DNA of 64,000 nucleotides from Neolentinus lepideus HHB14362 ss-1 (Eukaryota > Basidiomycota > Agaricomycetes > Gloeophyllales > Gloeophyllaceae): positions 5,203 through 69,202 of the forward strand of contig KV425585.1 in the NCBI GenBank assembly GCA_001632425.1. Reading direction: 5' to 3'. The translations under genes were made by a program, and so were the position numbers. Every line of letters begins with the position of its first letter. Positions within the stretch are counted from its first letter, which is position 1. Below are positions 56,315 through 64,000 of the stretch, piece after piece. Under the pieces are notes generated by a model, which searched no databases, was not told where the DNA came from, and was given only the letters and a program-made list of their open reading frames with translations.

Positions 56315-59300
56315 ATGCCTCAATTCTCTGATATCATCGTCGACATCGGACGGTCTGTTCTACGGAAGAGAGTCGCCGAGCAGGTGAGCGCTGCAGGCAC
56401 CGGAGATCATGCAACGTGGTTATGACATCGCGATTATCAGGGAGGTTTGCTGAGTGGCACTGATCCAACCGTGTTCAATACTGCTGATCCTTTGAGGATA
56501 TGGATCATCCAAGTCGGTAAGTCTTCTCTTTCCTCTGTTGGGTAGACATATTGCGGTTGTCGGTCGATGATGTGCGAGATGTGTGCTTCGCCGAGAGAGG
56601 CGGAAGTTGGTTTTCCACATCGGGTCGGGTTGCGAGTCAGTGGTGAATCTATGACTCGACACTGTGCTGAGCGATCTTTTTTATCGACATGCGTTGAAGT
56701 GGGCTCGCAGAATGATTGTTAACTTGTGTCGGTCAATAGGAATCATCATCTTAACGACCCAGCTTCTCTCTCTCGTCTTGGGCAAGATTAGGCAGCCAAA
56801 GGTCATCGCAGAAGTCCTTGGCGGTATCCTCCTAGGTGATAACGACTACCACGTCTATTGGATGGCTGCTGATTCTTTGCCATCCCAGGACCCACCGCGT
56901 TCGGCCGCATCCCAGGCTTCTCGAAACACATATTCCCCACAGATTCCGTGCCTTATCTGTCACTCGTCGCGAACATAGGTCTCTGTCTGTTCTTGTTCCT
57001 GGTCGGTCTCGAAATTGAGGCCTCCATGATCAAGAAGAATGCGAGACTTTCTGCCACCATTGCTCTTGCTGGAATGTGTCTGCCATTCGGCTTGGGAGCA
57101 GCACTGTCTGTGCCTCTCTATCACCGATTCATCGATTCTAGCGTCCAATTCACACATTTCATGCTTTTCACTGGAGTTGCCTATTCTATCACAGCATTTC
57201 CCGTTCTCTGTCGTATTCTGACAGAGCTCAAGCTGCTCGAAACCACAGTCGGTATCGTAGTGCTGTCGGCTGGTGTCGGTAACGATATCGTTGGGTGGAC
57301 ACTGCTTGCACTAAGTGTCGCTCTGGTCAACGCCGGCTCGGGTCTTACTGCACTCTGGATTCTCATGACTTGCGTTGGCTGGACTTTGTTTCTTCTCTTC
57401 CCTGTGAAGAGTCTCCTCAGTTGGCTCGCTCGGCGTACTGGGTCTATCGAAAATGGCCCCTCGATGTTCTTTATGACTGTTACGATGTTACTGCTGTTCG
57501 GATCTGCCTTCTTTACGGATGTTATCGGTGTGCATGCTATTTTTGGTATGTCATAACTGCATTTCGAAGTTATTTCTGTACACATGTTCATATATTTGCA
57601 GGGGCTTTCTTAGCCGGATTAATCGTACCTCGGGAAGGAGGGCTCGCTATCGTCCTCACGGAGAAATTAGAGGATCTTGTCTCTATCATATTCCTTCCGT
57701 TGGTAAGTGGTATTGTTTGATGGACTGCTGCTTGGAGGTTTTTGTTCTAACAGTGCATACAGTATTTTACTATATCCGGACTTTCAACGGACTTGGGATT
57801 GTTAAACAATGGTGAGTAGTTGCCTACGAAGAGTTGAGGCAAATTCTGATTCTGGCTGTAACAGGAATTACATGGGGCTATACAGTTGCTATATGTGCCC
57901 TCGCATATACTGGTAAATTTGGAGGCTGTACCTTGGCCGCCAGATTTGCTGGTTTTTCATGGCGTGAAGCGAGCACCGTCGGCTCGCTGATGAGTTGCAA
58001 AGGGTCAGTAGACTTGTTCATGTATTACTCTCAGCATAACCAGGATTACTCGGTAGGTTGGTGGAGCTGATCGTGTTGAACGTCGGGTTGTCTGCTGGCA
58101 TCTTGAGCAAGGTATGTCCTCGACCTTAGTTTGTTCAAGTCTTCATGTTGAGGCTACATCAGAGAGTCTTCTCCATGTTCGTGCTAGAAGCCTTACTTTT
58201 GACCTTCATGACGACTCCTGCTGTCACTGTGTTGTACCCTCCGGAACGCCGTGTTCGTATCTCTGCGACTGGACAAAGTATTCGCCCTTCGAGTACCGAA
58301 GATCCAGGTGCGGCTAAGAAGTCCGAATCCGGTCTCAGCCAGAAGGAGCAGCCTGAGCTCGTGGACGATGCATGGCGATCGCGGTTCACCGTGATTCTCG
58401 ACAAGATCGAGCATCTTCCTGGCATGATGGCTATCACGCAACTATTGCAGGCGCCTTCACTGTACAATGAGGACCCTGGCGATGCTCAATCGACTTCTGC
58501 GCTGTCAGACTCCTCTCCCGGACCGAAGAAGCTACCAGAAGTCGCTGTCGATGCTTTGCGGTTGATAGAACTCTCCGATCGTACGTCGGCTGTCATGAAG
58601 GGCTCCGCGCCCGCGGAGACCATGATTCAGGCCGACCCCCTCTTGGGCGTGTTCCGAATGTTTGGGGAGCTGAATGATCTGCCTGTTACGTCTTCGTTGT
58701 CCATCGTCAACTACGACAGCATGGCAACTAATGTCGTTGAGCATGCTGAGGATAACTTCTCTCAGCTCATTCTTCTGCCATGGTTGCCGCCAATACCGAC
58801 GTCGGAACTCGCAATGCACGTCAGCTATTCGGGTGATACGTCGTCGCCCGCGGTTACGCCTCGCCCGATGGTGATGAACCCGTTCGACGCGCTCTTCAGG
58901 TCGACGCAGACGGAGAAATCGGCATCTGCGACGCACTCGCATTTCATCCGCGGTGTCTTTGCACAATCGAAGATGGATGTAGCCTTGTTTGTCGACCAAG
59001 GACATGCTCCGGGGGAGAGACGCAATGCAGGTAGCAAGCACCATTTGTTCTTGCCATTCTTTGGGGGACCGGATGACCGACTCGCTTTGGAGCTGATCGT
59101 CCAGTTATGTGCCAATCCGAAAATAAGCGCAACGGTGGTCAGAGTAAAAAAGATTGACTCGCTCTCAGGTGGTGGCGTGGAGAAACCACTTGCGGCTCAT
59201 CTGGACAATAGTGGAGATACCTCGGCTAACATGAGGGAGAACAATCTCACTGTGCACTCGGTTGGTGATCTAAAGTAGCTTTTGTGCATACACATCTGAG

Positions 59301-59767
59301 CCTCCCATGTCAACCAGTTTACTCATGCGACGATGTTTGCGGACACGGTCTACGGGCACGCAACGACTCAGATGAAGTTGCAATCCGAGACTGCCGACAA
59401 CATCATATGGTCCCGATACTCCCGACCCAGTTACTCCGAGAAGCCAAGGGCTACCGTCCGATCCGCGCTATCTCGTATGCAATTCCTAGAGACCGCTACC
59501 CCAACGCCGCTGCATTCGATTACGCAGCAGGCAGCGGAAAAGTTTCAGTCTCTCGTGCAGCAGCACACAAGAATGCTGGTTGTCACCGGCAGATCGCGGA
59601 GGCTCGCAGTTGAGAGTCACCATCACGAGCTCAAAGGATTGATGGAAGAGCACGGTAATGTCGGACCCGAAGTGCGCAAGACCATTGGAGATGTTGCTAC
59701 TTCGTTTGTGGTGACGCGCTCATATGCCGGGATTGTCGTCGTCCAGGCAGCAAATGTTTCATCGTAG
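56315..59767 (+). CDS. KHA1: K+/H+ antiporter, KHA1-like (CPA2 family), 929 aa
   Basis: Ten exons: 56315-56383, 56441-56516, 56740-56835, 56889-57545, 57602-57702, 57763-57811, 57865-58003, 58057-58111, 58163-59260, 59318-59767. The N-terminal half is a Na+/H+-exchanger domain with about 12 helices: GKIRQPKVIAEVLGGILLG, PTAFGRIPGF, LCLFLFLVGLEIE, GVAYSITAFPVL and SAGVGNDIVGW. GVGNDIVGW contains the ND ion-binding pair of the CPA2 group. The C-terminal half is a long cytosolic region with USP-like blocks, ending in DVATSFVVTRSYAGIVVVQ. Yeast KHA1 acts in Golgi and endosomal membranes for K+ and pH balance. Intron 2 is 223 bp; the others are 51-60 bp. Confidence 0.9.
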
Positions 59768-60030
59768 AGGCATTGTTATCCATTTATCACGATATCTGTA
59801 CAATTCTAGTCTCGCTGTATCACCAGTTCCCAGTGTTCATGCATCACGATACCCTGATAACATACTTAACCATTTGTTCTTACGACCTTTCACGATGGAT
59901 ATCTCGATGCTTGTTTGTCAAGTTTGAAAAGCCTTGAGGAGGAACAATATATCGTGGAATTATACAATGATAGCGACGGAGTAATGAATACAAGAGAAAC
60001 CAGAAAGTCCGTCCCGGCGGACAACCGTCA

Positions 60031-61837
60031 TCATGACTTGCTCTTCTTCTCCTTATCTTTTTTCTCCTTCTTTTCTTTCTTCGATTTCTTCTCGCCATGT
60101 CTCTTCTAAGGGAAACGGTCAACTTGCATATCACCATTAAGGGTATGTCTCTTACCTCCTCTCCCGCCTCCTTGACCTTGGCCTTCTTCTCCTTCTTCTC
60201 CTCTTTCTTCAATGCCTTCTTCTCCTCCTTCGACAGCTTCACCTTCTTCACCGGCTCCTCCTCATCGACATCCATCGCATCACTCTTCCGCTTCTTCTTC
60301 GTGTCCTTCTTGGGCGTCGGCTCGATGAGCGGCAGTATAGGCTCGGCGTCCATCGCATCGTCCTCGTTGTCGTCCAGTGAGAGTTGGTCGAGCACCTTGC
60401 GGATGGCGTCAGCGTTTTTAGACGGCGGAACGCCCGTCTCGAAGAAGTTGAGCCGCTCCTCGACTTGTTCGCGCAATGCCTCGCCGAATTTTGGTGTGGG
60501 GTTATCTGTATGTCACGTTATGAGTTATGAGAGGAGACGTAGGAGGAAAGAGGATAACGTACCGATGAAGCAGTCTATCCGTGATGCTATTGAGCACTTA
60601 TTTGCGAGGAAGCGGGAAATGCGGCCTTTGAATTTGGGACCGGCCCGACCTATGAAGGATGAGTGGTATAAAAGGCCGTACTGCGAAGGCAACCACGTCA
60701 GGCAAACCTTTGGGAGGTACTCGGAGCTGTACGTACCTTTGGGGTGTTGCCTTTCGTTTTCAGCGCCCTGAACAAAGCCTTCTCGGCACCCAGAATCTGC
60801 ACTGTACTCGCTGGGTACTTCGACAGGTTCGTCAGGCTACCGGCATGACTGATCAGCCGTGCACCTATCCGCTCCCCGAGCAGCGCCGTAAGATTGGGCG
60901 CGACCTGATTCATCTTCTCCGAAAGGTAGTCCGTGAGCTCTTTGCGATACTCCGCCAGAGAGACCACCCTCGTCGCGAACACATTGATGTTAAGCATATC
61001 GATTTCAGATAACGAGGCGCCCATCGATCCCCGCGCTGCGTCAAGGACATTTTGAGCCCGAGTGGAGTCGTCTTCGAGGATCGCGGCGAGGTCAGGGAGC
61101 TTTGACTCGTCCAGCTTGTCCTTGTTCCCGATGAACTGCGCAGCCCTGGCGTACTGGTAGTTGTCCGGCACGATCTTCACCAATTCTGGGAAGTGGTACC
61201 CATACCACTCCCGCACTCGCATCGAGAACAGATTGACGTCCTTGTCGAGCTGGTCGAGGAGCGAGATCGCCTGAATGATCATGTTATCTATTCTGTTGAC
61301 GTTGAACTTCAGTTTGGCGCGGGAGTAGGAGTGCCCCAGGCCGAGTTGCGCTTTCTCAAGGTCGTCACCCTGTAGGCCTTTGAGGAGCTTGGTAGCATGC
61401 GTGCGGATACCACGAATGAGATCGAGAGAGGCCTCGGAGGCGTCGCAGTCGATTTTGCATGTCTGTTTGATGGAGGCTGCAAACCCAGGGTCACACACTG
61501 CGAGCTTGACGCCGGACTTCTTTGCGGGCTTGGAGAGGTTCAGTTCCAGTAGGGACTGGAGATATTCACTGACGAGACCTGGGCTACACTTATCACCCTC
61601 CGTTTGTGCATAACCTCTGCAATATTACGGACCTTCGGAAACATCGTTCGCATTTTCTAACGCATGCGCGGCGCTCTTGAACGGCGAGAAGGAAACTAGC
61701 GAGACCATTTTGCTGAACTTTGCGAAGTCATCCACCGAATCCTGAATCGCCTTCGCCCGCGCGCCAATCTGCTCATGCAGTTTGACCTCAAATATCGCAT
61801 AGCCCGAGGCAGACTCGAAAAGCACATGTGTAGCCAT
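60031..61837 (-). CDS. NOP56: Nucleolar protein 56 (box C/D snoRNP core), 529 aa
   Basis: Five exons on the minus strand: 61837-61633, 61578-60737, 60680-60563, 60505-60156, 60105-60031. The N-terminal NOP5NT domain starts [17 protein letters not shown]. The NOSIC region ([30 protein letters not shown]) and the Nop domain ([52 protein letters not shown]) follow. The C terminus is a Lys/Glu-rich KKE tail, typical of NOP56 and NOP58; [13 protein letters not shown] fits NOP56. With NOP58, fibrillarin and the 15.5K protein it forms the 2'-O-methylating snoRNP in the nucleolus. Intron 1 is read with an acceptor at 61579-61580 (54 bp). All introns are too short (50-57 bp) to host a snoRNA. Confidence 0.94.
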
Positions 61838-63318
61838 GTTGAAGCAAGTCCTCCAGACTCCAAGCTTCGAGTTACTGAAAGCCTGAGCTTTGTCAAAACT
61901 TTGGATCCCATATTGGGTAACCGGGTGATGCCGAAACATTTCGATCGGAGTATGAAACGCGTCGGTGGCGGGTCGCGTTGGTTTTTGTGCCCGAGTCACT
62001 TGTCGCGGGCTCAGTCGTATTCTGGGTTTACTCGGTGCTGCATCGATAGCACGGGCGCTGAATACCATGTTGGGCGCGTTCATGCTGTTTCTTGACCGAT
62101 ACAATGTAGTCGTCTCCTCGTTTTTCGCTCTCTCTTCGCTTCTGTGTTGTTCTGGTTCGCTTGGAGACGGTCAAGATGGATTGTTCGCAAGTGCGAAACT
62201 ATCTTGCAGTCGACAAAACGCGAATCAGTACACGCGTCATGTGAATGCTCGGCCGTCTTGTCATCGTTCCAATATGAAAGATGTTTTGCTCGAAAGCAGT
62301 AGAGCTGATCGTTGGGATAAACTCCTTCATATTCTTGCCTCTATTCATAGTGTTTCGCTCTGGACCCGATCCTGCATGCGGAATATACAAGTCTACCGAG
62401 TGTCGTACGACTGGTAAGTCGCCGCTACTTGACTTGATAACGACACGATGTTTGCCCGGAGAGGAGACGCGCTGTTCGACCCTCTCCTTCTCGTCCTATG
62501 TCATGTGCTTCACAGGACTAGCTCACCTTTCTCTGGGCTTGAAGATCTTACGATCTCCCGAGGAAACGTCGATACCGTTCAGGGCTGCCAAAGGGCAGTG
62601 CATACATGATCCCGGTAAGAAAGGAAACCGAGCGCAGTCTGACGATCTCTATGGGGCATAGATTCCAGCCCCGTGTGCGGGGTATCCTTGACGGAATCTA
62701 CATCAGACGCCACGGAAGCCGTGCGCCATGGCTATCTTGAATGACCTGACACGATGCAGATGCGAAGCCAACGAGGTAAGTCTCGTTTTTGCTGGGGAAG
62801 ACGGAGGGCGCCGGTGTTGAATGGACGCATGTTGCCCACGACGGTATGCGAGATATTGGAAGGGCAGGTAGAGCAGGTAAACTTGCATGTCCTTCCAGCG
62901 ACGGTGGCGGCTCAGTGGCTAGTTCCCAGCACGTGACTCTACCCCAGACATGCCGGTGAGATTGGTTCCGTGCCCGAGATTCGAAGACCAGTGACGCCTC
63001 GTGTTCGCCCCGAGGCCTGTTTGCCTTCGTCCCTCGCGTGGGTAGTCCTAGCGCCCGTATATCTGCCCCTGCTCTCTTCAGCCGCAGGCGTCCTTCCTGC
63101 GCGGGGCAAGCGTTTAGGACTTACGGCTGCTGCACAGCGCGACTATTTCCAGGTTGCTCTGCTACGCCCATGTGAGTATCAATCCTCTCTTCACTCTGCG
63201 CATATCCTCACCTACTCCTCGTCTTGTCAGATAGCGGTGCCTCCTCCTGCGGCCCATCTCAGGACCGCGACGTTTACGAACCCTGTTACGACTTTGCACG
63301 TTTCCGCCTGATTCCGCC
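61838..63318. other. Divergent intergenic region, no supported gene
   Basis: This 1.5-kb region lies between NOP56 (-) and the DUF6699 gene (+). The 62281-62661 forward frame (126 aa) starts with a hydrophobic, signal-like segment (FIFLPLFIVF) but has no conserved motif; a small secreted protein is possible but not supported. Other frames are short and overlap on both strands. Confidence 0.4.
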
Positions 63319-64000
63319 ATGTTCAAAAAGTTGAAGAAGTTCATTGATGCCGACCCGGACGCCCCCAAGATGGGGACCGTGCCCTTGCCAGAGGTCGAGG
63401 ATGTAGTAGTTCTTACTGCGGTGCAGGACAAACCTTCGCAGTCCAAGTGGAGGGACGACTGCATGTCTGACGGGGAGCTGATGACGAGGCCTCGCAAACC
63501 ATCAATAGTGAGGACCTCCACGCCAGCTCCGAGGTCTGCAACGCCCGCTCCCAAGCCTGTCAAGGTGGTCGACGTTCCGTCCCGACCTGGTGGGTATCCT
63601 ATCTGATAACTCTACTGCGCATATATGCAAGTAGATTACCCCTGATCGTCTCTCATGTTCACTAGCTGCGCCCAAAGCCTCAAATAACTCTGGGAACGTA
63701 AAGAATCTGCACTGGCTGCTTCTCCCTTACGACTCCCGGATATCGAAAGGCTTCCTCGAGTACGACTTCGCGTACCACATCGACCGGATTCGATTACGTT
63801 CTCTCCACGGGCACACCCGTCCCTTAAACGACGTCGACCTCCACAAACCGGCTGCAGACGAGAGAGTCACGCAGATGACGATCACCTGCGCGGAGCTTCC
63901 GTGGTGGCACGTCCGTGTGCGACGCCCCGAGGGCGTACGCATCGTCGATGTCCTGGACGGCATCCACCAGACGTACTACCGCCCGCTCACCGAGGCCGAC
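63319..64000 (+). CDS. DUF6699-like basidiomycete protein, N-terminal part (cut by window end)
   Basis: Two exons are visible: 63319-63589 and 63666 to the window end, with a 76-bp intron (GTGGGT donor); the frame is open through 64000. The first ~90 residues are polar and Pro-rich with a basic start (MFKKLKKF). The second exon reads LHWLLLPYDS, then TQMTITCAELPWWHVRVRRP, which fits the opening of the DUF6699 fold as I remember it from many Agaricomycetes. Function is unknown. The C-terminal part and any further exons lie outside the window. Confidence 0.72.

Noticed and set aside
58532..59044. 170-aa minus-strand open frame under the antiporter C-terminal half
   Set aside because: It lies entirely within the conserved KHA1 exon and has no recognisable features; a GC-rich antisense shadow.
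60097..60771. 224-aa plus-strand open frame, Ser/Phe-rich
   Set aside because: It is the antisense of the NOP56 Lys/Glu tail; Ser/Phe richness is simply the complement of AAG/GAG codons.
61615..61632. 18-bp intron that would join NOP56 exon 1 to a longer exon 2
   Set aside because: Far too short to splice. The 54-bp intron 61632-61579 keeps the frame and matches family spacing.
62281..62661. Possible small secreted protein of 126 aa
   Set aside because: The hydrophobic start is suggestive, but there is no mature-domain signature, cysteine pattern or splice evidence.
1..64000. CRISPR arrays, tRNA, rRNA or other structured RNA genes
   Set aside because: No regularly spaced repeats were seen. 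Sequences resembling a tRNA B-box (for example near 36561) lack a matching A-box. Without a covariance search, small RNAs cannot be excluded.

Overview
The window is nuclear DNA of a filamentous basidiomycete, most likely an Agaricomycete. Genes are dense and multi-exonic, with mostly 46-75 bp GT-AG introns, and the proteins look basidiomycete-like (a DUF6699 protein, an F-box/LRR protein, a SPO71/Mug56-type PH protein, a Ty3/gypsy element of fungal type). Exon models were built by hand from splice motifs, reading-frame continuity and remembered family signatures. No alignment or database search was run.

Layout. 1-6509: a Ty3/gypsy retrotransposon with an intact 3' LTR. Its pol frame is interrupted by one in-frame TGA, and neither gag nor a 5' LTR is visible. 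6695-10151: SPO71/Mug56-like PH protein, starting 185 bp after the LTR. 10312-10939 (-): mitochondrial ribosomal protein S12. 11132-12405: NSE2/MMS21 SUMO ligase. 12719-14033 (-): prohibitin 2, divergent from a PQ-loop vacuolar transporter (14232-15448). 16189-18211: F-box protein. 18566-19704 (-): unknown basidiomycete-type protein. 21745-23998: 4-coumarate-CoA-ligase-like enzyme, tail to tail with mitochondrial glycerol-3-phosphate dehydrogenase GUT2 (24140-27453, -). 28159-30906 (-): large double-RING protein. 32496-34683: base-exchange-type phosphatidylserine synthase. 34.7-38.6 kb: gene-poor. 38600-40010: Zn2Cys6 regulator. 40196-41315 (-): TANGO2 family. 41830-43701: ARP6. 45273-46365 (-): DSC3. 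46593-47623: KIN17. 48153-52483: importin-7/8-type karyopherin with 21 exons. 53418-54517: seven-helix-type membrane protein. 54978-55947: SPRY protein with a GC-AG intron. 56315-59767: KHA1-type K+/H+ antiporter. 60031-61837 (-): NOP56. 63319 onward: start of a DUF6699 protein, cut by the window end.

Most genes are conserved housekeeping functions: mitochondrion (S12, PHB2, GUT2), chromatin and DNA repair (NSE2, ARP6, KIN17), ubiquitin/SUMO (NSE2, F-box, RING, DSC3, possibly the SPRY protein), nuclear import, ribosome biogenesis (NOP56), lipids and ion transport. I see no operon-like cluster, defence island, CRISPR array or convincing biosynthetic cluster, and no undescribed system that I can support. 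The points most worth checking are the single-stop pol gene, the LTR next to the SPO71-like promoter, the animal/plant-type phosphatidylserine synthase in a fungus, the 690-bp GUT2 intron, the GC-AG intron and a run of perfect palindromes in one promoter.
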